A stretch of DNA of 64,000 nucleotides from Amycolatopsis sp. NBC_01480 (GCF_036227205.1 NZ_CP109442.1:2542001-2606000), one strand, 5' to 3'. Positions 44,214 to 52,426 are shown, numbered from the stretch's first letter. Notes: a model not told the origin generated them from the letters alone. Program-made: numbers and translations.

Positions 44214-44639
44214 TCAGCGGCGCTGTTGCCGGCCATTCGAGATGGAGCCGAGCACAGTTTCAACACTCGCGCTGATCTCGTCCAGACGCTCGTTCACTGT
44301 GCCCAGATCACGGAGCCGGTCCGTAATTTCGCGCAACTGGTGTTCGATGACCGCAAGTCGGCCGGGGATGTCGTCATCCCCGCGCGGCGTCGGCTCCCCT
44401 ACCTCCGGTGGTCGGCGACCCGCAAGCACCGCCGCCAAGTAGCCGGCATGCAGGTCGAGCGCGACGGACAGAGCTTCAAGCGTGCGGTCACTGCGTCGCC
44501 GCTGCGCCGTGTTGTGCTGGATTTCGCGAACCGTGGCCTTGGAGACTTGCGAGCGCGCAATGAACTCGCGCTGGCTGAGACCGAGTTCGGCCATGCGCTG
44601 ATTGATCGCTCTTGCGACTGCCACCCAGTCTTCCGACAC
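44214..44639 (-). CDS. XRE-family regulator with C-terminal coiled coil
   Basis: 141 residues. HTH in INQRMAELGLSQREFIARSQVSKATVREIQHN, then a Pro/Asp linker and a heptad-like helix (VIEHQLREITDRLRDLGTVNERLDEISASVETVL) that should dimerise. GTG 44639 follows GGAGGGATAC. It is divergent from the excisionase gene across 166 bases, the layout of a master repressor of element excision and transfer. Confidence 0.82.
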   Translation of the reverse strand: MSEDWVAVARAINQRMAELGLSQREFIARSQVSKATVREIQHNTAQRRRSDRTLEALSVALDLHAGYLAAVLAGRRPPEVGEPTPRGDDDIPGRLAVIEHQLREITDRLRDLGTVNERLDEISASVETVLGSISNGRQQRR

Positions 44640-44744
44640 GTATCCCTCCGCGCTCCGCCTCGACGCCGAGACTAGCGCGGCTCGCGATTCCGCGGCCCAC
44701 TCTCCGCGCCCACGCGGACACATTCGGCCTTGTTGCGCCTTCGA

Positions 44745-44805
44745 GGGATCAAATCATCCCAAAATTCTGGATTAAATAAGTCTTTCGATCAAAGGGTCTT
44801 CTCTC
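44745..44805 (+). promoter_or_regulatory. Promoter/operator region of the excisionase operon
   Basis: Holds GGGATCAAATCATCCC (44745-44760, an imperfect palindrome) and ATTCTGGATTAAATAAGTCT (44764-44783). The ten-mer AAATAAGTCT recurs at 50016-50025 before the second HTH-Nudix gene. It is strikingly A+T-rich for this DNA, so it likely includes the promoter and a shared operator. Confidence 0.5.
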
Positions 44806-45081
44806 ATGGATACCAATCAGAACGTCGGACCGACGTTCTACACAGTCGGGGAAGTGGCGCGCATCCTGCGCGTCAACCCGGTGACGCTCTACCGCGCCAT
44901 CCGGGACGACGCTTTCCCCGCAGTTCGCATCCGCACCCGTTATGTCGTGCCTGCAGCCGCCCTGAACGAACTGATTGCCGAGGTCACGGCTTCGGGCGGC
45001 TGCATTGATCTCGCCGAGCTGATCGCCAAGCGCCGAATGGAGCGCGAGGCCGACCGCACCGCAGGGGGTGCGTCGTGGTGA
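44806..45081 (+). CDS. xis: Excisionase-like HTH protein (Xis/AlpA type)
   Basis: 91 residues. FYTVGEVARILRVNPVTLYRAIRDDAFPAVRIRTRYVVPAAAL is the winged MerR-like excisionase fold. Such proteins bend att DNA and steer the integrase to excision. First of five overlapping + strand genes leading to the DNA translocase, so excision and transfer are switched on together. Overlaps the WhiB gene. Confidence 0.8.
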   Translation: MDTNQNVGPTFYTVGEVARILRVNPVTLYRAIRDDAFPAVRIRTRYVVPAAALNELIAEVTASGGCIDLAELIAKRRMEREADRTAGGASW

Positions 45082-45422
45082 ACCGAGACGGCTTCAAGGA
45101 GATTGCCGCTTATCTGGATCGGTACGCCGTCGTGCCGGGCGACGTGCTGGCCGAGGTGGTAACGCGGGACGGCTTGTGTTTCTGGGCGTTCGATCGCTCG
45201 GAGATACCGGAGCTGTCCGGCGAGGACGACCCGGACCGGGAGTTGGCCGCTCGGCTGTGTGCCGGGTGCCCGGTCATGAGTGAGTGCCTGGAACTCGAAC
45301 TGCGGTCTGCCGGTGCAGACACAGTCGGAGTCTGGGGCGCGCTGCCCGAGTCCGACCGGCGGGCCGTCTACCAGGCTTGGCGGGAGCGTCGGGCCGGTCG
45401 CGGACGAGGTGAGCGGCGATGA
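45075..45422 (+). CDS. WhiB-family iron-sulfur regulator
   Basis: 115 residues. Four Cys in the order C35-x26-C62-x2-C65-x5-C71 (CAGCPVMSEC), which bind a 4Fe-4S cluster, then the GVWGAL turn and a basic C-terminus (RERRAGRGRGERR) for DNA. WhiB proteins work bound to the primary sigma factor and sense redox or NO. On a conjugative element it may tie transfer to redox state. GTG 45075 inside the xis end. Confidence 0.9.
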   Translation: MVNRDGFKEIAAYLDRYAVVPGDVLAEVVTRDGLCFWAFDRSEIPELSGEDDPDRELAARLCAGCPVMSECLELELRSAGADTVGVWGALPESDRRAVYQAWRERRAGRGRGERR

Positions 45423-45751
45423 CTGTCAACCTGACGCCGGCGCAGATCCTCGCGGGGATCGGCATCTTGCTCGCTTTGTTCGTGGTGTGGCGGTTCGGAG
45501 CGCGCAAGGCGCGCCGAGCAGCCGATGCGGCTCGCGCTTCGGCAAGAGCCGTATCGCTGATCGGACGCGTCCTGTTCACGGGAGCAGCGTTCACGGGCGT
45601 TCAGTGGCTGGTGATCACGCATCCCGGAAACCCGACGCTGCTGCTCGTCGTGCTCGGCGTGCCGGACCTGATCGCCGCTCACGTGCTCACCCGGGCTCTG
45701 ACGGTCACGTCGATGGACACCACCAAGCACCACGGTGGTGGTCGGCGATGA
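45419..45751 (+). CDS. Small membrane protein, Spd-like
   Basis: 110 residues with two membrane helices (IGILLALFVVW, then TLLLVVLGVPDLIAAHVL) around a basic amphipathic helix (GARKARRAADAARASARA). Short membrane proteins at this place in AICEs belong to the spread (Spd) group that moves plasmid between compartments of the recipient mycelium. Overlaps both neighbours by 4 bases. Confidence 0.62.
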   Translation: MTVNLTPAQILAGIGILLALFVVWRFGARKARRAADAARASARAVSLIGRVLFTGAAFTGVQWLVITHPGNPTLLLVVLGVPDLIAAHVLTRALTVTSMDTTKHHGGGRR

Positions 45752-46605
45752 CGGAGCCTGCGAAGGAACTCCAAGGGTTGAAAGGGGTGGCCGCCTCCGG
45801 GCGGCCACCCGCCCCGACCCGCGCACAGCGGCTTGCCACCGAGGCAGCCGACGCGGCGGAGGTACGCCGGTGGCAAGACCACCCGGACGTGGTCGCACTG
45901 CGAGTCGAGCGTGTCCGGTCTCAGGTGGACCGGCTGTGCTGGGCCGGGATCGTGCTCGGGCTGGCCTTCACGATGGCCAATGTGCAGTGGTTCGCCGCCG
46001 CCGGATCGGTGCCGTGGTCTCTGCCATGGCTGGCCGCATGGCTGCTCGACCCGACGGTGTCACTCGTGCTGCTGGCGATCCTGCGCGCCGAACAGATGAC
46101 CTCGCGGTACCAGGTCCACACGGGCCGGTGGGTTCGCACGGCAAAGTGGTTTGCGCTCGGGGCCACGTACGTCATGAACACGTGGGCATCGTTCGCCGCC
46201 GGTTCGCTGTCCGGTGTCGTGCTGCACTCGGTGCCGCCGCTGATCGTGTTCGCCGCAGCCGAGGCGATCACGGATCTCCGGGACAAGCTCACCGAGGCCG
46301 TGAAGGTGGCGTTTACGGACGCGGCCGACCACACCGAACCGGCGGTGGAGCGGCCGGAGGTTCACGAGCCAACGTCATCCCCGGTGCGTCACGAGCCGCG
46401 CCGGACGACGAGTGCTCGACGCAAGTTGTTCGCTGATTACCTCGCCGACGCGCGGGCCGCTTGGTCGGCCGGCGTCGTCATCACACCGGCGTGGATTCGC
46501 GAGGTCACGGGCTGTTCGCGCGGCCTGTCCCCTCGGCTCGCCAGTGCTCTCACGGCGGAACTCACGGACACGACCCCGGAAGGGAGCGCAAGTCATGAAC
46601 TCTGA
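45748..46605 (+). CDS. DUF2637-type membrane protein of conjugative elements
   Basis: 285 residues. Four membrane helices between about 60 and 180 (GIVLGLAFTMANVQWFAAAG, AWLLDPTVSLVLLAILRAEQ, FALGATYVMNTWASFAAG, LIVFAAAEAITDL) form DUF2637, found in actinomycete plasmids and AICEs beside traB. The cytoplasmic C-terminus (RRKLFADYLADARAAWSAGVVITPAWIREVTGCSRGLSPRL) looks like a helical DNA- or protein-binding module. ATG 45748 overlaps the previous stop; it overlaps traB by 11 bases. Confidence 0.78.
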   Translation: MTEPAKELQGLKGVAASGRPPAPTRAQRLATEAADAAEVRRWQDHPDVVALRVERVRSQVDRLCWAGIVLGLAFTMANVQWFAAAGSVPWSLPWLAAWLLDPTVSLVLLAILRAEQMTSRYQVHTGRWVRTAKWFALGATYVMNTWASFAAGSLSGVVLHSVPPLIVFAAAEAITDLRDKLTEAVKVAFTDAADHTEPAVERPEVHEPTSSPVRHEPRRTTSARRKLFADYLADARAAWSAGVVITPAWIREVTGCSRGLSPRLASALTAELTDTTPEGSASHEL

Positions 46606-48796
46606 CGAGAACGCGACGGCCGAGTCCGTGAACAGTGCCACGCTCCTCACCCAGGCCGGTTCCGGCGCGGTCGAGCACGTAGGGCCGGTCCTGGACGGTG
46701 AGCTGATCGACGACACGTTGCCGCAACCGCGCCGCCGGACCATGCGACGCCGGTTCGTGCGGTGGTGGCAGCACTCGCCCCGGGTGCCGCTGTGGCTGAA
46801 GAGCAAGCCACAAGCGGTTCAAGCCGCAAAGGACGCGGTCGTGGCGGTGTTGCGGGCGCCGTGGCGCTACCTCGGTGCCGTGATTCGCGGTGGTGTGGTC
46901 GGGGTCCGGTGGTGGCGGCAGTGGGTTCGCGTAGCCGACTACCGCACGGCTGCCGAGGAATCGGAGAAGCTGGCCGACAAGTTCACGGAGATTCGTGAAC
47001 TCACCTTGTTCCGTTGGAAAGTGACTGGCGTCGTGCTCGCCGTCGTCGCACTGGTGGTCGCGGTGGTGGACCTCGTGTACGGCACCGATCCACTGTGGAT
47101 TGCCGGAGCCGTCACGTCAGTGGCACTGGCGATCCTCGGACGAAGGAAGGACGGCAGCCCTGGCCGGAAACCCGCACTTGCCGGTCCCCGCACGCTGACC
47201 TGGACCATGGACCCACAAGTCCTGGTGGACGCGTTCCGGGACGCGAAGCTGATCGGCAAAGACGAGTCCCTTCGGCTGGTCGAACGCGCCGCACGGGTCG
47301 GCGACGGATGGGCCGTCACGGTCGATCTCCCGGCGACCCGCAAAGCCGCCGACGTCGTGAAGAACCGGGACGCGCTCGCCTCAGCGCTCGCGGTAGATGA
47401 AGTTCAGCTCATTGTGGAACGGGTCCGGGGCAACGGCGGCCATGCCGGGCGGGTCTCGATGTGGGTGGCCGACGAGGATCCCTACAGCAAGCCGCCCGTG
47501 CGGACACCGCTGCTCGGAGTGTCCCGATGGGACGCGTGGCGGCCGGTGCCGTTCGGCCGGGATGCCCGAGACCGGCGGATTGATCTGCCTCTCGTGTGGA
47601 CGTCGCTCCTCGTGGGAGCGATACCCAGGCAGGGGAAGACTTTTTCCGCCCGGCTCGCGGCCGCCGGCCTGATCCTGGACGCGTGGGTCCGGCTCTATGT
47701 GGCGGACTTCAAGGCGGGGAAGGACTGGGACGCCGCCGCGCAGGTGGCGCACCGGTTCATGTCCGGAGACGAGCCCGAACACATCCTGACCCTCGTGGAC
47801 TGGCTCGCCGAGCTGGTGAGCGAGGTCCAGGGCAGGTTCCGTCGAATGCGAGACCTGGACGACCTGACCTGCCCGGAGTCGAAGGTCACGCCGGAGATGT
47901 CCCGCGACTCCACGTTGAACATGCCGATCACAGCAGTGTTCGTCGATGAGGTTCAGGTGCCGTTGGAAGATCGGACACCCGTTGTGGTGCAGGGGAAGAA
48001 AGTCCCGGCAGGCGAGTACGTGGGCGAACTGCTGACGTGGCTGGCCAAGAAGGGACCAGCGGCCGGGATCGTGCTTGTGCTGGCCACCCAACGGCCGGAC
48101 TCGAAGACCATCCCGTCCGGGCTCCGGGCGGTACTCGGGTCCAGGTTCGCACTGCGGGTGATGGACTGGCGCGACTCGAACATCGTGCTCGGCGAGCAGA
48201 TGAACACGCGCGGGTTCGATTCGTCCCGGTTGCTTCCCTCGCACAAAGGCGTCGGCATCCTTCGCCCGGATGGAGACACTGCCGCCGGGGCTGACGTCCT
48301 GGCAACCACGGTCCGGACCTACTACATGCCGAACGAGGACTGGCAAGCCATCTGTCAGCAAGGCCGTGCTCTGCGCGAAGCGGCCGGAACACTCACTGGG
48401 CATGCGGCCGGGCAGGACACTCGGCCCGCGCTCGACCACGCCGCCGTCGCGCGCGCCATCGGGTCCGGCAGCACGGAATCGGCGACGGTAGCGGCTGAGC
48501 GGATCGAGCTGCCCGAGCCATTGGCGGCCGTCGTCGAGTATCTGGGCGATGACCTCGACGAGGGCAGGCGGGAGTTCGTGCCGACCGCAGAACTGGTCGA
48601 GGCACTTGACGTCGAGCCGACCGCGTTCGGGCGGCAGATGGGTGACTACGGGTGCCGCTCCGAGCGGTTCCGGGTGCCCAGCGACGACGGCCGAACGAAG
48701 CAAGTACGCGGTTACGCGACGGCAGAAATCCGGGCCGCCGTGGATGCGGTTGCAGCGGGAACGTTGGACCCCGGAGACGGGGAGGACGACCCGTAA
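46595..48796 (+). CDS. traB: FtsK/SpoIIIE-type DNA translocase (TraB-like)
   Basis: 733 residues. Two N-terminal membrane helices (about 145-185), then the ATPase with GAIPRQGKT (Walker A, near 347), FVDEVQVP (Walker B) and VLATQRPDS. A winged-helix-like end (FVPTAELVEALDVEPTAFGRQMGDYG) could read DNA as the gamma domain does. In mycelial actinomycetes one such hexameric pump moves double-stranded DNA between cells. ATG 46595 follows GGAAGGGAG. Right after its stop lies a dense repeat cluster that may be its recognition site. Confidence 0.88.
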   Translation: MNSDENATAESVNSATLLTQAGSGAVEHVGPVLDGELIDDTLPQPRRRTMRRRFVRWWQHSPRVPLWLKSKPQAVQAAKDAVVAVLRAPWRYLGAVIRGGVVGVRWWRQWVRVADYRTAAEESEKLADKFTEIRELTLFRWKVTGVVLAVVALVVAVVDLVYGTDPLWIAGAVTSVALAILGRRKDGSPGRKPALAGPRTLTWTMDPQVLVDAFRDAKLIGKDESLRLVERAARVGDGWAVTVDLPATRKAADVVKNRDALASALAVDEVQLIVERVRGNGGHAGRVSMWVADEDPYSKPPVRTPLLGVSRWDAWRPVPFGRDARDRRIDLPLVWTSLLVGAIPRQGKTFSARLAAAGLILDAWVRLYVADFKAGKDWDAAAQVAHRFMSGDEPEHILTLVDWLAELVSEVQGRFRRMRDLDDLTCPESKVTPEMSRDSTLNMPITAVFVDEVQVPLEDRTPVVVQGKKVPAGEYVGELLTWLAKKGPAAGIVLVLATQRPDSKTIPSGLRAVLGSRFALRVMDWRDSNIVLGEQMNTRGFDSSRLLPSHKGVGILRPDGDTAAGADVLATTVRTYYMPNEDWQAICQQGRALREAAGTLTGHAAGQDTRPALDHAAVARAIGSGSTESATVAAERIELPEPLAAVVEYLGDDLDEGRREFVPTAELVEALDVEPTAFGRQMGDYGCRSERFRVPSDDGRTKQVRGYATAEIRAAVDAVAAGTLDPGDGEDDP

Positions 48797-48930
48797 CCCG
48801 TCACAACCCGTCTCAAGTACCCGTCACGCCGTCTCAGGCGGTGTGACGGGTACAAACCCTCGTCGGCCAGGGGATACAAACACGTGGGACGGGCGAGACG
48901 GGTTCAGCGAAACCCGTCTCACCCGTCCCA
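48795..48930. repeat. ACCCGTC(A/T)C repeat cluster, candidate clt/origin
   Basis: Nine copies or near copies of ACCCGTCAC, ACCCGTCTC or ACCCGTCCC within 136 bases: direct at 48796, 48806, 48819, 48828, 48912 and 48921, inverted at 48843, 48886 and 48895. The last four make a 46-base near-perfect palindrome (48885-48930, one mismatch, 6-base loop). TraB proteins bind 8-bp repeats next to their own gene, so this is a candidate transfer locus; a replication origin or terminator is also possible. Confidence 0.72.
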
Positions 48931-48939
48931 AACCCGCCC

Positions 48940-49317
48940 TCAGCGGCCAGGTTCACGACCTGGCTGAGGCCGGGGACAGCTGGTCGACGTTCGGGGCCGA
49001 GGGGTACCGCCGCCGCCGACCAACTTGGTCACCTTGGACAAGACGATCTGCAGTGCCGCGAGGTGCGCGGCGAGGCGATCGCTGCCAGTCGAAGTCAGGC
49101 GCCACGTCGTACGCGCAGCATCACGCTTCCGCTCCACGTACCTCGCTCGGTGAAGGGGAGCGAGCCGACTCGACAACAGGTCCGGCCCCATCTCCAACAC
49201 ATCGCGGATCTCCTCGGACTTGTGCCATCGCTTGTCTGCCAGAGCCGCCGCGATGAGAAGCCGGTCAGGATGCGTAAGCCACCTGTCCAGATCACCGAAC
49301 CGAGAGCTATCGGCCAC
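48940..49317 (-). CDS. Winged-helix DNA-binding protein
   Basis: 125 residues. [61 protein letters not shown] is a MarR/PadR-like winged helix, ending in a basic disordered tail. It reads towards the traB repeat cluster and could bind it. Last of a three-gene minus-strand group with overlaps. Confidence 0.72.
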   Translation of the reverse strand: MADSSRFGDLDRWLTHPDRLLIAAALADKRWHKSEEIRDVLEMGPDLLSSRLAPLHRARYVERKRDAARTTWRLTSTGSDRLAAHLAALQIVLSKVTKLVGGGGTPRPRTSTSCPRPQPGREPGR

Positions 49318-49558
49318 CGTAGGCGCTCCGGTCGATCAGCTCAGGGTCGGTCGGCGTCCGACGCAAGCACGACTCGCACGGCATCCCCCGTAGCCGGTCG
49401 AGCAGCTCAAGCTGCCCAGGACCGAACGCCGACCCGCACAGCGCGATCAACTGCTCCGGCGTCGTGTTCTCCGGCGGCACCTCGAAGACGTGCACCACCC
49501 GGCGCGTCTCACCGACAGTGCCCGGCAACGGACGCGCGAGAAGAAGTCGCACTGTCAC
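49307..49558 (-). CDS. Small hypothetical protein with CxxC
   Basis: 83 residues, not recognised. VVHVFEVPPENTTPEQLIALCGSAFGPGQLELLDRLRGMPCESCL holds three Cys including CESC. It overlaps the gene before it by 4 bases (GTGA) and the one after by 11, so it is very likely translated. Confidence 0.6.
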   Translation of the reverse strand: MTVRLLLARPLPGTVGETRRVVHVFEVPPENTTPEQLIALCGSAFGPGQLELLDRLRGMPCESCLRRTPTDPELIDRSAYGGR

Positions 49559-49983
49559 GGGGCGCCCCGCAGTCCGTGGTCTCCGGCGGGAACGGGTGCG
49601 ATCGGGGCGCTACCCGCTCCCGCCGGAACCTTGGTCCGGCCGACACTGGCCGGAGTACACGAGCGCGCGAACAGTCGCCGCCACAGACCGGGCTTGCTAT
49701 GCCGATGCTTCGCTGCCTGATCAGTCACGTCCCCCAGAGCGGCCCGCGCGGCCAGGAACGAATGGCACCGAGTACACGGAGCACCCGGCGCGGACAGCGC
49801 CGACATGACGTTCACCACGTGGCCGCACACCGCCCCGTACCGGCCCTGCCGCGCCCGCATCCCGGCCAAGAACTGTTCATCGGTGACCGCGTGGTCGCGC
49901 CCGTCGACGGCGCACCGGTACCAGCTCAGATACAACCCGGCGACCTTCCCCGGCCGTTCGTAGCTCACCCGCAAGCCTTCCAT
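49555..49983 (-). CDS. Hypothetical protein with Cys/His clusters
   Basis: 142 residues, not recognised. LYLSWYRCAVDGRDHAVTDEQFLAG, then YGAVCGHVVN and PGAPCTRCHSFLAAR suggest a small metal- or cluster-binding unit, followed by a basic, Pro/Ala tail. ATG 49983 has no clear ribosome site; the ATTCTGGGTCTAAAT box overlaps its start, so the message may be leaderless or the gene repressed there. Confidence 0.58.
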   Translation of the reverse strand: MEGLRVSYERPGKVAGLYLSWYRCAVDGRDHAVTDEQFLAGMRARQGRYGAVCGHVVNVMSALSAPGAPCTRCHSFLAARAALGDVTDQAAKHRHSKPGLWRRLFARSCTPASVGRTKVPAGAGSAPIAPVPAGDHGLRGAP

Positions 49984-50025
49984 TCTGGGTCTAAATCGAC
50001 CTCCGTGAGAGAATGAAATAAGTCT
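49982..50025. promoter_or_regulatory. Divergent promoter region with shared boxes
   Basis: ATTCTGGGTCTAAAT (49982-49996) resembles ATTCTGGATTAAAT at 44764, and AAATAAGTCT (50016-50025) is identical to 44774-44783. It lies between a minus-strand operon and the HTH-Nudix gene on the plus strand. Confidence 0.45.
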
Positions 50026-50107
50026 CTGGTCGGTGCGGGTCACAGACCAGGACAGGCACAGGACTTGTAGGCGCCACACGGACGACTCGGGATCGGAGAT
50101 GGGGGAC

Positions 50108-50797
50108 ATGGACGAGGACCAGCCGGCACCGCGGACACTGCTCGAACAACTGATCTGGGAGCGGCGGCAGACCTTCGAAGAATTCGCCGAGTTCGCCGAG
50201 AAGTTCGCTCGCGAACACGATGAGCCGGGCACGCTCAGCGTTCGGCACCTCGGGCGACTCGTCGCCGGTGCTCATCCGGATGGAAGGCCGCTCGGCGCGG
50301 TCCGCCCGGCTACGGCCCGACTCTTGGAACGCATTTTCGGCTTGAGCATTGACGAGTTGCTCGCGCCGCTCGATCGGCCGACCGCGATGGCATTTCAGCC
50401 CCTGCGTGTCGCAGTGGCCGTGGTCGTCCGGGGCTCCGAAGTGCTGATCGTCTGCCGTCGCGCTGAGGACGCAGGCGGCATTTCATGGCAGTTTCCCGCC
50501 GGAGTGGTCAAGCCAGGCGGACGTCCGGCCGTGGTGGCGGTCCGCGAGACGCTGGCCGAAACGGACGTCCATTGCGTCGTGACGCGTAAGCTCGGCACCC
50601 GGCTGCATCCGACGACCGGCGTGCTCTGCGAGTACGTCCTATGCGACTACGTGGCGGGGGAAGCACGCAATGTCGACGTCGTCGAGAACGTCGCGGCGAT
50701 CTGGGTGGACCGGGCCGACCTCAAACGGTTCGTTCCGGCCGCGCAGGTCTACGGACCGGTTCTCCGCGCGCTCGACGCGGCGAACGCCGGTTCGTAG
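50108..50797 (+). CDS. HTH-Nudix fusion regulator, second paralogue
   Basis: 229 residues (ATG 50108 after GGGGG; ATG 50099 possible). The N-terminal 95 residues look like a divergent HTH (LLEQLIWERRQTFEEFAEFAEK, LSVRHLGRLVAG). The Nudix part matches 43411-44076 closely (VLIVCRR, ISWQFPAG, VHCVVTRKLG, RLHP). Its box GVVKPGGRPAVVAVRETLAETDV lacks the first Glu, one of the EE pair and the Gly, so it is even less likely to be an enzyme. Convergent with the integrase, 2 bases apart. Confidence 0.78.
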   Translation: MDEDQPAPRTLLEQLIWERRQTFEEFAEFAEKFAREHDEPGTLSVRHLGRLVAGAHPDGRPLGAVRPATARLLERIFGLSIDELLAPLDRPTAMAFQPLRVAVAVVVRGSEVLIVCRRAEDAGGISWQFPAGVVKPGGRPAVVAVRETLAETDVHCVVTRKLGTRLHPTTGVLCEYVLCDYVAGEARNVDVVENVAAIWVDRADLKRFVPAAQVYGPVLRALDAANAGS

Positions 50798-50799
50798 AG

Positions 50800-52386
50800 C
50801 TACTTCCGCTTCCGGCGTGCCGTGTCGAGCCCGACCACCTTGGCAGGCTCAGCGTCGGCGTGGGGATCGGCGACCACGGCGCGCCTGCCACGGCTCACGC
50901 TGACCAGCCCCGCGGCCCTAAGTTGGGCTATCGCGCGCTGAGCGGTTCCAAAGGACACGGAGTAGCGCGTGGCCAAGTCGACGACGGTAGGAAGCTGTTG
51001 ACCGGGCACAAGCACGCCGGACACGATGGCGCCGCGAAGATCCTGCGCGATGCGCTGGTATGGGCTCGCTTCTTCGGGAGCCACTTCCGGCTTGACCGGG
51101 GCGAGCTTCCCACCCTGGCTAAGGGCGGCAGGCAACTCCGGCAAGTGTCCGGCGAGCGTTCCCGCCGCGCGCTGGTCCGTTTCGGCAACCCACGCGCTGT
51201 AGACGCGAAGAGTCGTCGTCCCGCCGCCACCGTGGCCAAGCCGCCCGGCGACTGTCCGGACGTCGACACCAGCCGTGATCAGCTCCGTTGCCGAGTAGTG
51301 GCGGAGCTGGTGAATGTTCATGTCCCAGCCGAGACGGGCGCACATCCGGGCATAGCGCTGGCTCACCGAGTCCGGCTTAAGCCACTCGCTACCGTCTGGC
51401 TTCAATGAGAAGACGCGCGCCTTACCAGGCATTTTGTCGAGTCCGGCGAGTTCGGCACGCTCCTCGCGATACGACCGGAGCAGCGCGGTCGTCTGAGCGT
51501 CAAGCGTGATGCGCCGTTGCTGGTGAGTCTTGGTCTCCTTCTCCCACGTCTTGCGGCCCTTCTGCGCGATGCTGGTCCGAATGGTCACCACGGCTTCTGG
51601 CTTGCCGAAGTCGAAGCGGTCCCACGCCAACGCGCACAACTCGCCACGTCGGGCGCCAGTCGTGAAGGCGAGCCAGACCACCATGCCCCAGTCGACATCA
51701 CGCCAGGCCTCGTTGGCGATCTTCGCGGCCTGCTCAGTCGTGGGCGGCTTCGGGTTCGGGCGCGCCGCCGGGAGCGAGTCGGCAAGGTCGAAGTGGTTCG
51801 TCCCGAGCCACTTCCAGCGCACGGCACGCTTACCGGCGCCGGACAGGATCGCCTGAATCTTGCGGAGGGAGCCGTCACCGAGTCCCTTGCATTTGTGCGG
51901 GCCACAGCGGTCGTCGCATTCGTGCGGCCTGGCCGTCCGATGCTGGATGAACTTCTCACCCCGGCAGTGCGCGCGGCACGTACGGAGCTGCTTGTAGAAC
52001 GAGTCCAGAACTTCGCCATCGATCCGGCCGACCTGAATCTCTCCGAGCAGCGGACGAATGTGGTTCCGGGCCAGGGACTCATAGCCGTCGAGGGTGTTCG
52101 ACTCGACCTTCAACAACTCGAAGTGCTTCGTGAGGAGCTGGTTCACGGTCGCACGCGTCTTGGGGGCGCGGCGCTCGTCGAGCTGGTTGAGGAGTTTCGT
52201 CCGGACCTTCTCAGCCTCATCCGCCGCATGAGGTCCGGCCGGGACCACCTCGGTCAGGTGGTATTCCTTCTTCGTCACCGGATCGATACCGGCGTAGACC
52301 TTCACCCTGAGTGACCCGCTGGGCAGCGTCTCGACCTTGCCGCGAACACGGCGTTTGCGCTGCTGAGGCTTCGAGGAAGTGGCCAT
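50800..52386 (-). CDS. int: Tyrosine integrase with C-terminal GntR winged helix
   Basis: 528 residues. Arm-binding start (residues 1-60), core-binding domain with an unusual Cys/His-rich insert (RTCRAHCRGEKF, HECDDRCGPHKCKG, about 135-170) that could bind zinc, then the catalytic domain: TTGARRGELCALAW (Arg), HQLRHYSATELI (HxxR), GRLGHGGGGTTTLRVYSAW (His, Tyr). After about residue 430 a GntR-type winged helix follows (YQRIAQDLRGAIVSGVLVPGQQLPTVVDLATRYSVSFGTAQRAI). It recombines the tRNA-Thr site at 52467-52511, 80 bases away. Confidence 0.92.
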   Translation of the reverse strand: MATSSKPQQRKRRVRGKVETLPSGSLRVKVYAGIDPVTKKEYHLTEVVPAGPHAADEAEKVRTKLLNQLDERRAPKTRATVNQLLTKHFELLKVESNTLDGYESLARNHIRPLLGEIQVGRIDGEVLDSFYKQLRTCRAHCRGEKFIQHRTARPHECDDRCGPHKCKGLGDGSLRKIQAILSGAGKRAVRWKWLGTNHFDLADSLPAARPNPKPPTTEQAAKIANEAWRDVDWGMVVWLAFTTGARRGELCALAWDRFDFGKPEAVVTIRTSIAQKGRKTWEKETKTHQQRRITLDAQTTALLRSYREERAELAGLDKMPGKARVFSLKPDGSEWLKPDSVSQRYARMCARLGWDMNIHQLRHYSATELITAGVDVRTVAGRLGHGGGGTTTLRVYSAWVAETDQRAAGTLAGHLPELPAALSQGGKLAPVKPEVAPEEASPYQRIAQDLRGAIVSGVLVPGQQLPTVVDLATRYSVSFGTAQRAIAQLRAAGLVSVSRGRRAVVADPHADAEPAKVVGLDTARRKRK

Positions 52387-52405
52387 GGGCCGAATTTTAC
52401 GCCCG

Positions 52406-52426
52406 TTCGGGCCACGTTTCGGGCCA
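52406..52426 (+). promoter_or_regulatory. Integrase arm-type site pair, right
   Basis: TTCGGGCCAC (52406) and CGGGCCA (52420), same spacing as the left pair at 33848. They sit between the integrase start and the att core, so binding could also repress int. Confidence 0.55.

Noticed and set aside
49991..50275. Minus-strand 94-codon frame opposite the second HTH-Nudix gene
   Set aside because: It is antisense to a conserved protein and lacks a start signal.
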